Position numbers and translations under genes: made by a program. From the NCBI GenBank assembly GCA_019410105.1, contig DXTB01000002.1, positions 126,855 through 190,854 of the forward strand: a DNA stretch of 64,000 bases, given 5' to 3'. Below the pieces are notes generated by a model, which did no database searches, was not told where the DNA came from, and saw only the letters and a program-made list of their open reading frames with translations. The stretch is from Clostridiales bacterium (GTDB lineage: Bacteria; Bacillota_A; Clostridia; Oscillospirales; Oscillospiraceae). Positions 24,269-32,967 of the stretch are shown piece after piece. How positions within the stretch are numbered: the stretch's first letter is position 1; each line of letters begins with the position of its first letter.

Positions 24269-25983
24269 TCAAAATTCCCTCCCACGGATGAAATAAAGCA
24301 ATCCCCGCTTGCGCTGTTCCGCTTCACCTTGATTCGGAAATTGAATCCCCATTCCTCCGCCGTCTTGCTGTCGTTGGAAAGGAAAAACTTGCTCCCGCTG
24401 GTGACGGCCTGCGTCACGTCCTCCCACGCGGGGGAATCGTCGTGGCCGTTGTTGCACGCCTCCACGGTGAACTCTGCGCCCGCCGGAATCTGCCGGGTGA
24501 TGGACATAATCGCCTTTGTCACCATGTCGTCGGCTTCAAGAGGCGTTGCAAGGGTCAGTTCGATTTCAGTTTCGTTCTTGCTGAATGTGTAAGTCCGCGT
24601 CGCGGCTCCGCCGTAATTGTCCGTCGCCGTCACCGTCAGCGTGTGGGACCCGTTCAACAGCTTCCGCCATTCATCCGCGGTGACGCTGAACGTGTATTCC
24701 TGCCCGCTGGTCGCGGCGTAGGACCGCTTTTGCGTTCCGTCGATCTTCTCAACGACGGTGATCGTCTGGCCGCTGTCCGGGTCGGTGACGGTGTATTTCT
24801 GGTCGAACGCTCCGGTCTTTGCCCCAAGGTCCGTATCTGTCCCGCTGATCGTGGGCGGCGTGTTGTTGATGACTGTCCGTGTCGCGCTGGTTTTGTACGC
24901 CGATTCTGCGCCCGCGCTGTCGTATGCCTTGACCCGGTACGCCACATTCTCCCATCCCTTTGTGATCTGGTCGGTGTACGTCCGGTTGATTCCTTTGTAG
25001 AGCTGCGCCCAGCCGCCGCCGTTGTACTGCCGTTCGAGGATGTACCCCGAAAGGTTGTTGTCCGGGTCGGTGGAGGTCCCCCACGTCACGGTCAGTTTTT
25101 CTCCGCCCCGAACGTCGCTCGGAACGTCGATGGAATCCGGGACCGACGGGGCGCGGTTCCAAATGATCGTATATGCGCCGTCCGAATCCGGGCTGTCAGA
25201 TACCAAGATTTCAGATTTTAGATTACAAAGCGGGCGAACGCCCCTGTAGCCGTTGTACGCGCTGCCCCAGTCCATCGCGCCGGAGGAATAGACGCTGCGG
25301 ACGTTGTACGAAGTCGACGCATAAGCGTCCGCAAGCCACCAGTACCACGGGTCATTGACGTTAAAACTGCTTGTCTGGTATTCGCTTTTTGATACGCATT
25401 CCGCCGTTGGCTTCGCCTTGCGGGAATTGTCATCCGTAAATAGCGCAAGTTTGCTTCCGGCCACCACGTCGCCCGACAATCCAACTTCCGTTGACGTGGC
25501 AAAGAAAATCTTGTCGGTGCATGTTTCTGTTCCGCCGCCGTCCATCTGCGCTTTTCCGACGGTCCGGTTCGTGGTCAGCAGGGCGGCAATGAAATTCGCG
25601 GAGAACCCCGCCAGAAAGCCCGCTTCTGCCTCGTACTCGTTGTAGTTGCTCCACACATTCGAGTTGTTCGGCGGCGCGTCCAGCCCGTGCTGGGCCGCGT
25701 ACCACGCGCCCGCCCCCGCTTGACTGTTCAGCCATCGACGGATATTTGACCAAATCCAGCGGTTGTTTCCGTAGGAACGGCGGTTTCCGTCGTTGTTGCT
25801 CGGCTCCATAGCGTCAAAGCATTTCAGCGAGATAATGCGCTCCGTGATCAGCGTGACGGAATTCGCCGGAAACCCGGCGTGGTTCTTGTCCGCGATTTTC
25901 CAAATAATCGGTTTCCCGTTGTAAAGCGTCCCCGTGTCCTTGACCAGCGCGCCAACGGCAAGGGAACTTAAACTTTTTGCCAT
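24265..25983 (-). CDS. DGR target tail protein with variable domain (VR1)
   Basis: The 572-residue protein starts at ATG 25983 with GGAGAG upstream; the start overlaps the last 16 bp of the reverse transcriptase gene. Residues 1-262 form a formylglycine-enzyme/C-lectin-like fold (DUF6273-type pattern) ending WYWWLADAY then GVRPL. VR1 covers residues 222-253. Compared with the template, positions 224, 230, 232, 238, 240, 241 and 246 have changed, all from template Asn codons. A fibronectin-III domain and Ig-like domains follow, so the variable patch is internal rather than C-terminal. It lies among tail genes and is probably the receptor-binding tip. Confidence 0.85.
   Translation of the reverse strand: MAKSLSSLAVGALVKDTGTLYNGKPIIWKIADKNHAGFPANSVTLITERIISLKCFDAMEPSNNDGNRRSYGNNRWIWSNIRRWLNSQAGAGAWYAAQHGLDAPPNNSNVWSNYNEYEAEAGFLAGFSANFIAALLTTNRTVGKAQMDGGGTETCTDKIFFATSTEVGLSGDVVAGSKLALFTDDNSRKAKPTAECVSKSEYQTSSFNVNDPWYWWLADAYASTSYNVRSVYSSGAMDWGSAYNGYRGVRPLCNLKSEILVSDSPDSDGAYTIIWNRAPSVPDSIDVPSDVRGGEKLTVTWGTSTDPDNNLSGYILERQYNGGGWAQLYKGINRTYTDQITKGWENVAYRVKAYDSAGAESAYKTSATRTVINNTPPTISGTDTDLGAKTGAFDQKYTVTDPDSGQTITVVEKIDGTQKRSYAATSGQEYTFSVTADEWRKLLNGSHTLTVTATDNYGGAATRTYTFSKNETEIELTLATPLEADDMVTKAIMSITRQIPAGAEFTVEACNNGHDDSPAWEDVTQAVTSGSKFFLSNDSKTAEEWGFNFRIKVKRNSASGDCFISSVGGNFE
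25226..25320 (-). repeat. DGR variable repeat VR1
   Basis: These 95 bp align without gaps to the template at 27341-27435 with 8 differences. All 8 fall at adenines of the template read on the coding (minus) strand, the mark of adenine-specific mutagenic retrohoming. The last 17 bp of the coding direction (GGCGTTCGCCCGCTTTG) are identical in template and both variable repeats and probably form the initiation site (IMH). Confidence 0.92.
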
Positions 25984-27089
25984 TGTTTAACACTCTCCTT
26001 GAATAATTTTTTGAACAGGCGGTCCGTTTCCCGGATAAGGTGGTGACAGTTGCCCTTTGCCGCATGGCTCCGCCAACTTCCGTATGACTGTTCGATTGCC
26101 GCAAGGGTAATTTTCCCCTTGTCCAGCAAGCCCCGCTGTTTCTTCAATTTCCGTTGCTCGTTACATTTGCTGTTCCTCCTTACCTTTCGCACGATCTTCC
26201 CCGTGTCGGTCATATAGGTTCGGAATCCAAGGAAATCAATTCCGTTCCGCAACGGGAAAATATTTGTCTTGTTGTTCAGTTTCAGTCCCAGCCCGGCCAC
26301 GTACTTTTCAATCTCCCGGCGGCAATACTGCAAATACGCCTTGTCCTCGTGAATCAAGTAAAAGTCGTCCATATACCGCCCATAATAGCGGATTCCCAAT
26401 TTCTCTTTTATGAAGTGGTCAAGCCCCGAAAGGTACATGACCGCGAACCATTGTGAAGTCTGGTTGCCGATCGGAATTCCGGGGTCGTCCGTGCTGTCAA
26501 TGATCATATCGACAAGCCATAGAACGTCCGGGTCCCGGATAAAGCGGCGCACCATTGCTTTCAATGGTTCATGCGGAATTGAGTAGAAATATTTTGATAT
26601 GTCGCATTTCAGAACCCAGCCGTCCGCATAATGGGCGGCGCGCGGGTCGGGCCGCGGCAACCCCTCCTCCCGGCACCGTTGTTCTTCCCGTGCTTTCCGC
26701 TCGAAATAATAGGACCGCATAAACGCTTCCAGTCGATACAGTCCGTCATGCGTCCCGCGCCCGGCCTGCGACGCGTAGTTGTCGCGGATAAAGGTGCAGG
26801 AAAACGCTGGTTCTAACACATTGTCACATAAGGAATGCTGAACCACCTTGTCTTTGAACGCGTTGGTCATAACAATGCGTTCTTTCGGTTCGTAAACCCG
26901 AAATACGAAATATTCCGACGGGCGATAGGTTTTGTTCTTCAGCATTTCCGAAAGCAGGCACAGGGCTTCCAGCAGGTTTGCTTCAAACTTCGCAACGCTT
27001 GCTTTGCCCCGTTTGCCCCGGCGGGCTTTTAGAAACCCTGCGTACAGGTTCCCGAAATCGTGTACCCGCTCGAATTCTGTTTGTTGCAT
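25968..27089 (-). CDS. DGR reverse transcriptase
   Basis: The 373-residue protein starts at ATG 27089 with AAGGAG upstream. RT motifs are in order: KCDISKYFYSI (first catalytic Asp163), GIPIGNQTSQ (204-213) and YGRYMDDFYLI (Asp241, Asp242). The IGxxxSQ form, instead of QGxxxSP, is the diagnostic motif of DGR reverse transcriptases, and there is no maturase or endonuclease domain. It copies the template RNA with errors at adenines and writes the cDNA into variable repeats. The template lies 251 bp upstream, avd lies before that, and VR1's gene follows with a 16-bp overlap. Confidence 0.95.
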   Translation of the reverse strand: MQQTEFERVHDFGNLYAGFLKARRGKRGKASVAKFEANLLEALCLLSEMLKNKTYRPSEYFVFRVYEPKERIVMTNAFKDKVVQHSLCDNVLEPAFSCTFIRDNYASQAGRGTHDGLYRLEAFMRSYYFERKAREEQRCREEGLPRPDPRAAHYADGWVLKCDISKYFYSIPHEPLKAMVRRFIRDPDVLWLVDMIIDSTDDPGIPIGNQTSQWFAVMYLSGLDHFIKEKLGIRYYGRYMDDFYLIHEDKAYLQYCRREIEKYVAGLGLKLNNKTNIFPLRNGIDFLGFRTYMTDTGKIVRKVRRNSKCNEQRKLKKQRGLLDKGKITLAAIEQSYGSWRSHAAKGNCHHLIRETDRLFKKLFKESVKQWQKV

Positions 27090-27469
27090 AATAAAAATGC
27101 TCCTTGCCGTGTATAGAATCCGCCTTGCGGGGGCGGCAAACGGTCCTCCGCCTGCCGTCGCAATGCTTCATCATCGGACCCCGCCGCGCGCCCGTGGCGG
27201 GGCGGAAGCTGGTTCCCGTGGGCCTTGCTTCACCAATCTTGTGTTTACCGTCGCGCTGTCACCGCGGCGGAGGGATGCGGCTTCCTTTGATAGTGGTCCT
27301 CTGTTTTCAGCCGTTGGCTTACTCATTCGCGGTATTCCACCAAAGCGGGCGAACGCCCCTGTTGCCGTTGTACGCGTTGTTCCAGTTCATCGCGCCGGAG
27401 GAATTGACGTTGCGGACGTTGTACGAATTCGACGCTACAAGCCGCACCCCAAGAAAAACGCCCCGGCGA
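27090..27469 (-). other. DGR non-coding region with template RNA
   Basis: This 380-bp gap between avd and the reverse transcriptase contains the template repeat (27341-27435) and a 251-bp spacer with no credible gene. In known DGRs the spacer is part of the structured template RNA that primes and positions the reverse transcriptase with Avd, so I expect the functional RNA to span most of this region on the minus strand. Confidence 0.75.
27341..27435 (-). repeat. DGR template repeat (TR)
   Basis: This 95-bp template holds 22 adenines on the coding strand, mostly in AAC and AAT codons. Read in the target frame it encodes SNSYNVRNVNSSGAMNWNNA and onward to GVRPL, then reaches a stop (27318-27316) after NTANE. 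It therefore looks like a retired copy of a target gene's 3' end. Both variable repeats derive from it. Confidence 0.93.
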
Positions 27470-27883
27470 TCACCGCCGCGGCGCATTTCCCCGTTGTCTG
27501 GATTCTGTGAACCGTTCGAGGTCCTTTTTCCTCCAACTGGCCGTCATCCGTTTTACTTCCACGGCGTACTTTGTCCACGCCGCGCATTGCGCCGTTGAAA
27601 TCAGGTTCTTTCGTTCGGCCAGTTCGATCAAAAACAGCATATCTTTACAGCGCGAAAGGGCCTGTTTCTGTTCATACCGCCGTTCCCGGAACTCTCCCGC
27701 GTCCGTAATATCAAGTTCGTTTGCGTCCTGAATGTGAACCACGATTTCCCGTGCAAAGGTCATCAAATCAACCGCAAGTTTCCCGTGCCGCTTCGGAAAG
27801 CGGCGGGCGGTGGTCATGTCGTAGGTGTGAAAGGCTAAATCTTTCGCTTTCGTGATGATGATAAATTCCTTTTCATCCGCCAC
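27470..27883 (-). CDS. avd: DGR accessory variability determinant (Avd-like)
   Basis: The 137-residue protein starts at GTG 27883, overlapping the upstream frame by 11 bp, with AAGAGGTG as ribosome site. It is small, basic and fully helical (DLAFHTYDMTTARRFPKRHG, REIVVHIQDAN, KDMLFLIELAERKNLI), which matches the Avd four-helix-bundle family in length and pattern. Avd forms a barrel that binds the reverse transcriptase and template RNA. Its place directly before the template is the usual DGR order. Confidence 0.85.
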   Translation of the reverse strand: MADEKEFIIITKAKDLAFHTYDMTTARRFPKRHGKLAVDLMTFAREIVVHIQDANELDITDAGEFRERRYEQKQALSRCKDMLFLIELAERKNLISTAQCAAWTKYAVEVKRMTASWRKKDLERFTESRQRGNAPRR

Positions 27884-28115
27884 GCCGCAAGCACCTCTTT
27901 CCCCGGATTTCTTCGATCTCCGACGGGTCCCCGTCGAACCGGAATCCCCATTCCGTGACAGTTAGAACCGCCTGTGCCCCGGTATAGGTCCGCCCGCTGA
28001 TCGTCAGTTCGTCAGCGTCGGAATCGCACGCGGCGCAAGGCGGGTCCAGCTCCGCAAACAGATTCCCGATGATGCAGGACAGTTCCCGCCGCGTGCAGGC
28101 GTATTCCCTCAACAT
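27873..28115 (-). CDS. Small protein between fibre gene and avd
   Basis: The 80-residue product begins MLREYACTRRELSCIIGNLF. I chose ATG 28115 because it overlaps the fibre stop codon (ATGTTGA), which suggests coupled translation; a further start at 28142 also exists. CAAC may bind metal. The C-terminal half is beta-rich (TYTGAQAVLTVTEWGF). Its end overlaps avd. It could be a fibre chaperone or a second DGR accessory protein; neither is shown. Confidence 0.5.
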   Translation of the reverse strand: MLREYACTRRELSCIIGNLFAELDPPCAACDSDADELTISGRTYTGAQAVLTVTEWGFRFDGDPSEIEEIRGKRCLRRGG

Positions 28116-28996
28116 TCGATTCTGTTTCGGGCCGCGTTCCAAATGCCCTTTGTCATAACCACCCCGTCGAGGGAATCAAATTGCACAAGGAACGGGTTTC
28201 CGGTGATGTTGTTGAACAGTCCATCTTCCACGCGGGAAACGCGGCTTTCCAGCCCCGCAATCGCGGACAGGGCTTCCGCCGCGTCCGCCTCCGCCTGCTC
28301 TGCGGCCTCCGCGCCTGCGTCCCACGCGGCCCGCTCGCCCGGCTGAACGTGAACTTCTGTGTCCTCCGTGTGGTCGATCAGTCCGGCAATGGCCGTGTCG
28401 TAGTTCCCCATCGTCGTGGGGTTCACGTGAATGTCGCTGTTGTTCGCGTGGTCGTTCAGGGCAGTAACGTCCGCCTTTTTCTCAAACTCCGCGGCGTGCG
28501 CCGTCTGCGACGTGTTGTGGTCTGCAAGGTCCTTTTTCGTGGCCGTTACCACGTTCGGGTCAATGACAAAAGAGATCGCGCCCGTGTTGGAAATTTCGAT
28601 GTGCATAGTCAGTTCAATTTCCCCGGCGGCTCCGCTGGTGATAATGACCTTTTCCGTGTCCGGCGTGTTGCAAACGGCAATCATGTTCGGCTCTTCCGCG
28701 TCGTCGAACACGCCCATTTCCCGGATAGTCCAGCCGCCCACGTCGGAGGGGACCACCGCCACCACGTCGATCATGTTCGGGGATTTCTCGTTGACCTCCA
28801 CGCGGTTTACCTTTCCGCGCCATTTCTCGCCCTTTAGGGCGGTCATGGTGGAATTCGGCTTGTAGTAGCTTCCGCCGCCGTCGCCCACGGCGAGGGTTGT
28901 AATATTGACTTTCTGCCCCTCCATGACTGCTTCCGTGATAAGCTGAACGCCTACGTCGGTCACAATACTTCCGTATTTGTTTTCGATTTCTGCCAT
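28109..28996 (-). CDS. Tail fibre protein (P2 gpH-like N-terminus)
   Basis: The 295-residue protein begins MAEIENKYGSIVTDVGVQLI. Its N-terminal 140 residues match the DUF3751-type tail-fibre domain that docks on the baseplate (VGDGGGSYYKP, GWTIREMGVFDD). Helical and collar-like repeats (LNDHANNSDIHVNPTTM, LIDHTEDTEVHVQPGERAAW) follow. The receptor end is short. It follows gpI and precedes the DGR block, so the DGR target may be the distal partner of this fibre. Confidence 0.8.
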   Translation of the reverse strand: MAEIENKYGSIVTDVGVQLITEAVMEGQKVNITTLAVGDGGGSYYKPNSTMTALKGEKWRGKVNRVEVNEKSPNMIDVVAVVPSDVGGWTIREMGVFDDAEEPNMIAVCNTPDTEKVIITSGAAGEIELTMHIEISNTGAISFVIDPNVVTATKKDLADHNTSQTAHAAEFEKKADVTALNDHANNSDIHVNPTTMGNYDTAIAGLIDHTEDTEVHVQPGERAAWDAGAEAAEQAEADAAEALSAIAGLESRVSRVEDGLFNNITGNPFLVQFDSLDGVVMTKGIWNAARNRIEC

Positions 28997-28998
28997 TG

Positions 28999-29754
28999 TT
29001 ACGCCTCCGTTCTGTTCTGCGGGAAGATTTCAAGTTTCCCGGTTTGCTGAATATAGGCGGCGCATAACGCGCGCCAATCTGCCCCCATCTTCCGGTAAAC
29101 ATGCGGGTAAATGTCCACGCGCACGCCGACGGTGTGGCCCGCTCCGGCCTTGATGCGCGCCGTTTCCTCGATGTCCTCCGCAAGATAGGGGTAAACTTCC
29201 AGCCGCACGCCGACGGAATGGACCGCCGCCGTGAATACTGCCGCTTTTTTCTCAATCTGATAACTGATTGCTTCCAAATGGGACCGGAGGTTTTTATAAA
29301 AGCGCACCCGCTCCAAAACCGCCGCTTGCCGGTCCGCCGATACCCCCGATTCCGTCGCGCCGATGATGACTTTGAACATGTACGGTTCTCCGCCGTACTC
29401 GAACCACTCTTGCACCCGCGTTCCGGGGAATACCGCCCCCAGCGCGGTTTCGACGGCGTATTTCGTCCCCAACCTCCGGTGAACGCGCACGCTGTCCCGG
29501 ATGGTCTGCCGCTTGACTTCGATCGGATAGGAATAGTCGTACCAATCCACATGCAGGTCATAGGCCAGCACGTCAAGCGTCTGTTCGTCCAGTTCATCAA
29601 TCCGGGCGTATATGATGTTCTTCCCGATCTGCCGGACGGTCCCTCGCAACTGCTCCGCAATGACCCGCGCAAGGGCCGTCATGGTCGGGTCGTTTTTCAG
29701 GGGAGGGGGGAGGGACCGCGTATAATCTGCCGAATGCAGTTCGTTGTCATTCAC
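28999..29754 (-). CDS. Baseplate protein, P2 gpI family
   Basis: The 251-residue protein starts at GTG 29754, overlapping the gpJ stop. It has the tail-protein-I pattern with LPPPLKNDPTMTALARVIAEQ near the start, then VHRRLGTKYAVETALGAVFPG and WFEYGGEPYMFKV. P2 gpI forms part of the baseplate wedge together with gpJ and gpW, which are the next two genes upstream. Confidence 0.85.
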   Translation of the reverse strand: MNDNELHSADYTRSLPPPLKNDPTMTALARVIAEQLRGTVRQIGKNIIYARIDELDEQTLDVLAYDLHVDWYDYSYPIEVKRQTIRDSVRVHRRLGTKYAVETALGAVFPGTRVQEWFEYGGEPYMFKVIIGATESGVSADRQAAVLERVRFYKNLRSHLEAISYQIEKKAAVFTAAVHSVGVRLEVYPYLAEDIEETARIKAGAGHTVGVRVDIYPHVYRKMGADWRALCAAYIQQTGKLEIFPQNRTEA

Positions 29755-30874
29755 TTTCCGCACCCCCGTTCGTAACGGTGGTCGTTCCGATTTTCGCAAC
29801 CTGATTGTCTTTCACCGTCGCAAAAGCCGGGGCGCGGACCTCCACCCGCTTTACCCCGGCTTGCATAAGCAGTTGAATCAAATAGGACGGGTTCACGTCC
29901 CGCCCCATCTTCTCCGCCTGCCATTTCTTGAACGCGCCCACCGCCGCGTTTACGTTCTCCGAAATCACGTCGTCGCTGATTGCGCCGCCCTCCTGTGTGT
30001 AGTAGGTCACGTCGATGTTGTATGCCACGGTTTCCGGGGCCTTGACGGTCACATGGTCAGTCAGCGGGCGCACCGTGTCCGCGTTCAGGATTTCCGAAAC
30101 CTCTTTCAAGATTTCTTCCTCTGGCAGTTCTCCGCCTGCCAGCAGAACCCGCACGTCCACTTCTCCCGGCTCCGGCGACGTGGCTTTTACGTCCGCGATC
30201 AGGGCCGACGCGGATTTTGCGAAATACTCATATCCGCCCATCGGCCCCGCTGTGGAGTATGTTTCCACGCTCTCCCGTAGCCGTTCATAAAATGCCGCGT
30301 CGCTCTCTTCATCTGCGCCGCCCGCGCTTTCCGTTGTGTTCGACACGCTTTGAAAGTATGGGAACACGTCAACCGCCTGTTTGATTTGCCCCGGAACAAA
30401 GCCGTTCCCGATTTCTCCCGCCTGCGTGCATTCCGCCGCCACGTCGCCGGACAACTGGCCCGCCGGAATGGTCAGGTCTTGAAGCGTGGCAAACACAACG
30501 TCGCCGTCCGGTGTTGCACGGGTCCCTGCCGGGATGACGGTCGCGGTGTCAAGTTTGATGGACAGCGTATAGCGCAAGGTTGTTTTCGCCTTTTCCGGCT
30601 CCAATCGGTACGTGTCCTTGAACAGTTCCGCGAGGGAATCCAGATATTCCCCCTCCGCGTATCGCGGCACGTTCTGTTTTGCCGAAAAGTCGATGTTCAC
30701 CCGCTCTTGAACGATGATGTCCGCCACCCACAAAATGAAAAGCCGCGCCGGGTCCGCCGGGTACAGCGTGCGCCCGGTGAACTTCTCGTATGACTGAATC
30801 AACGCGTTCACGATTGCTTCCGTGTCGGTTTCCACAAAGGAAATATCCGGGTAACTCCTATTCGTCGCCGTCAA
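29747..30874 (-). CDS. Baseplate J-like protein (gp47 family)
   Basis: The 375-residue protein starts at TTG 30874 with GGAGG 9 bp upstream; this overlaps the gpW-like gene by 17 bp. It has the gpJ/gp47 pattern: YPADPARLFILWVADIIVQER, VPRYAEGEYLDSLAEL, then AECTQAGEIGNGF and DEESDAAFYERLRES. These proteins form the baseplate wedge of contractile tails. Order W-J-I-H matches P2. Confidence 0.9.
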   Translation of the reverse strand: MTATNRSYPDISFVETDTEAIVNALIQSYEKFTGRTLYPADPARLFILWVADIIVQERVNIDFSAKQNVPRYAEGEYLDSLAELFKDTYRLEPEKAKTTLRYTLSIKLDTATVIPAGTRATPDGDVVFATLQDLTIPAGQLSGDVAAECTQAGEIGNGFVPGQIKQAVDVFPYFQSVSNTTESAGGADEESDAAFYERLRESVETYSTAGPMGGYEYFAKSASALIADVKATSPEPGEVDVRVLLAGGELPEEEILKEVSEILNADTVRPLTDHVTVKAPETVAYNIDVTYYTQEGGAISDDVISENVNAAVGAFKKWQAEKMGRDVNPSYLIQLLMQAGVKRVEVRAPAFATVKDNQVAKIGTTTVTNGGAESE

Positions 30875-31181
30875 TGATCTTCACCTCCACAATGGGAATC
30901 AGGGTCCCCGGCCTGTCCCCCAACTCAAAGGTCACGTTTTCCACCTCTGCCCGCGGCTCGAATTCCTCGATCGCTTCGAGTACCTCTGAAATCAAGATTG
31001 ACTGCGCCGCCGGAATCGGTTTATCAAGAAACCGTTGCGCCAGCCCCAAGCCCCGCTCCAACGGAACGGAAAATTTCGGTGTGGAAAGGATGACCGCCAC
31101 GTTCTGCAATACCTCTTCCGTGGTGTCCTCCGGCGCGAGGTTGATTTTTTCAAGGGCGTATGCCTTTACGGTGTAAGCCAT
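30858..31181 (-). CDS. Baseplate wedge protein, gpW/gp25 family
   Basis: The 107-residue protein starts at ATG 31181 behind GGAGG; a longer upstream frame has no such site. NVAVILSTPKFSVPLERGLG is the typical gp25-like core, and IPIVEVKIIDGDE closes the domain. T4 gp25 and P2 gpW have a lysozyme-like fold without activity and start sheath polymerisation. Confidence 0.88.
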   Translation of the reverse strand: MAYTVKAYALEKINLAPEDTTEEVLQNVAVILSTPKFSVPLERGLGLAQRFLDKPIPAAQSILISEVLEAIEEFEPRAEVENVTFELGDRPGTLIPIVEVKIIDGDE

Positions 31182-31192
31182 CGTCCGCCCTC

Positions 31193-31594
31193 CTATCTGC
31201 TCGAATATGATTGCATGGTTACATTGACCGACGCGGCCAGCAGGTTCCCGCCCCGGTCGTATCGTTGCAGGGAATTTGACAGTTTGGTGATGACCCACTT
31301 GTTCGTCCCATACGCTTTCGGGCCGATGATCAGATAATGGGCCTCGCCCCGCCGCATGGTTTGAAGCAGGTTCGCAACCTCCGCAATGGGGTTCACGCCC
31401 AAAAAGACGGAAAAGAACATGGTGAAAGACATGCTTTCCACGTCCTGCCCGGTGAACTCCAAAAGCGGCTCTTTCAAATGCCGCTCGTGCGTGGCGTACT
31501 TCACCGAACTTTCCCATTTCAGATCGTCAAACGTCTTGATGGATGACCGGGAAACGTAAAAGGTGAACGTCCCCCAGCTTCCGATTTCCGCCAT
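31193..31594 (-). CDS. Tail protein, P2 gpU-like
   Basis: The 133-residue protein starts at ATG 31594. It has the phage P2 gpU pattern (SWGTFTFYVSRSSIKTFDDL, HERHLKEPLLEFTGQD, SFTMFFSVFLGVNP). In myophages gpU-type proteins cap or complete the tail tube. It sits between gpV-like and gpW-like genes here, whereas P2 gpU lies by the tape measure gene. Confidence 0.75.
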   Translation of the reverse strand: MAEIGSWGTFTFYVSRSSIKTFDDLKWESSVKYATHERHLKEPLLEFTGQDVESMSFTMFFSVFLGVNPIAEVANLLQTMRRGEAHYLIIGPKAYGTNKWVITKLSNSLQRYDRGGNLLAASVNVTMQSYSSR

Positions 31595-31596
31595 CG

Positions 31597-31932
31597 TCAA
31601 ATCCCCCCAATCACGAACCCGTCCCCGTCCTCTGTCGGGAGGTAGATGCAAAGCACGTAATCCCCCGGCGACGGTAGCCACGGGCTGATCTTGACGGCGT
31701 GGCTGTGGCCCGCAAAGGCCGCGTCGCCGCTTCCGCCGCTCTCGGTTTCCGTCCGTTGCGGCGCGTTCTGCGCCGGGATGAATGGCGCATTTTTCAGAAC
31801 TTTCAGTTCTCCCGAAACAATCGGGCTTTCTCCCTTGTCCGAAAAGGTCACGCGGGCCGTTCGGTTCCCTGCGTTGACAGAAGAGACGATGCCCGTTCGG
31901 ACCATATTTTTCAAAACGGATAATTCGCTCAT
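31597..31932 (-). CDS. Baseplate spike/assembly protein V-like
   Basis: The 111-residue protein starts at 31932, directly after the gpD-like gene. RTGIVSSVNAGNRTARVTF is an OB-fold of the gpV/gp5 type, and a GHSHAVKISPWLPSPGDYVL segment follows. It lacks the long C-terminal beta-helix spike of P2 gpV, so the membrane-piercing tip is either minimal or supplied by another protein. Confidence 0.78.
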   Translation of the reverse strand: MSELSVLKNMVRTGIVSSVNAGNRTARVTFSDKGESPIVSGELKVLKNAPFIPAQNAPQRTETESGGSGDAAFAGHSHAVKISPWLPSPGDYVLCIYLPTEDGDGFVIGGI

Positions 31933-32967
31933 TTAGTAGCCCTCCAGCACGCGGCGCAAGGTCAGATCGGTTTTATACCCGCTTCGGGATATGGAATGCG
32001 TCGCCGTTTCGATGATGTACTTTCCGTCGAACGCCCCGTACCCTGCCACCTGAACCGTTACGCCCGCCACAAGGCGCGCGTCCCCGGCCAGCTTGAACGA
32101 TGCCTTGAATTCTCCTTTGTTCTTTTCCCGTAACCGCTTCATTGCCAGTTGCCGGGCCTCTTCACGGTTTGATACCTTTTCGTTGATTTCCAGCGTTTGG
32201 CCGCTCTTGTCCGCGTCCTGCGGGGTGTAGGTATATTCGATCGTCGTCCCCGTGGCCGGGTCTGTGTAGGACACGTGGCATTTGCTGTACGCGGTGTCGT
32301 GCAGGCTCGTGGAAAAAGAATAGCTTCCCACGTCTGCTTTTCCCCGCTGGATGGTCCGCACCGCGTCTTTCTGCTCATACGCCGCCGCGTCAAACAGGAC
32401 GATGATTTTTGCCGTGACTTTCAGGGAGATTCCAGCCGCTTTGCAAAGCCGCTGTAAAAAGGTGATGTCGGATTCCTGCATTTGCTCTTTCCGCTGATAA
32501 AATGGGTCGGACGCAGATTCAAACATGCAGGTAAACCCGTTCGCCCCCGCAATCTCCTTTGCAATGCCGGAAAGCGTGTATTTCTCCCACGCTTTCGTCT
32601 TTTTCTGTGTCCGAATGGTGGAGGCGTAGGGGATAGACCCGGCCTTGATGGTCGCTTTCGCGGGCGGTCCGCTCCCGTCCACTGTGTCCACGGCGAACAC
32701 GCCGCAGTCAAGAACCCGGTCTTTCCCGTCCGATTCCCAATTCTTTTGCACAATCACGGCGGAGATTTCCGCCCCCTTTGACGCGGAGGGCGTATTCAGC
32801 CAGCTTCCCAGCCATACGCCCTCCCGGTCGTCAAGGGATAGTTGCAGGTCGTCCGTCTTGTCCTCTTCGTTGTCCGTGTAGGTCAGTGAAAGAAGATGCT
32901 TGTTGATGTCCACCGAAATATCCACCCCCGAAAAGGTCAGGCGGATAACCGCTCTTCTCGCGTTCAT
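31933..32967 (-). CDS. Late control D / baseplate hub protein
   Basis: The 344-residue protein starts at ATG 32967 behind AAGGGGGA and overlaps the LysM gene stop. RLTFSGVDISVDINKHLLSL and SITFLQRL-like KEQMQESDITFLQRLCKAAG match the gpD/gp27 hub family. It forms the trimeric hub between tube and spike in contractile tails; the P2 name comes from an older genetic role. Confidence 0.85.
   Translation of the reverse strand: MNARRAVIRLTFSGVDISVDINKHLLSLTYTDNEEDKTDDLQLSLDDREGVWLGSWLNTPSASKGAEISAVIVQKNWESDGKDRVLDCGVFAVDTVDGSGPPAKATIKAGSIPYASTIRTQKKTKAWEKYTLSGIAKEIAGANGFTCMFESASDPFYQRKEQMQESDITFLQRLCKAAGISLKVTAKIIVLFDAAAYEQKDAVRTIQRGKADVGSYSFSTSLHDTAYSKCHVSYTDPATGTTIEYTYTPQDADKSGQTLEINEKVSNREEARQLAMKRLREKNKGEFKASFKLAGDARLVAGVTVQVAGYGAFDGKYIIETATHSISRSGYKTDLTLRRVLEGY

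Noticed and set aside
27104..27598. Plus-strand open frame across the DGR template region.
   Set aside because: It runs antisense through TR, spacer and avd without a good ribosome site or recognisable protein. The conserved signal there is the template repeat.
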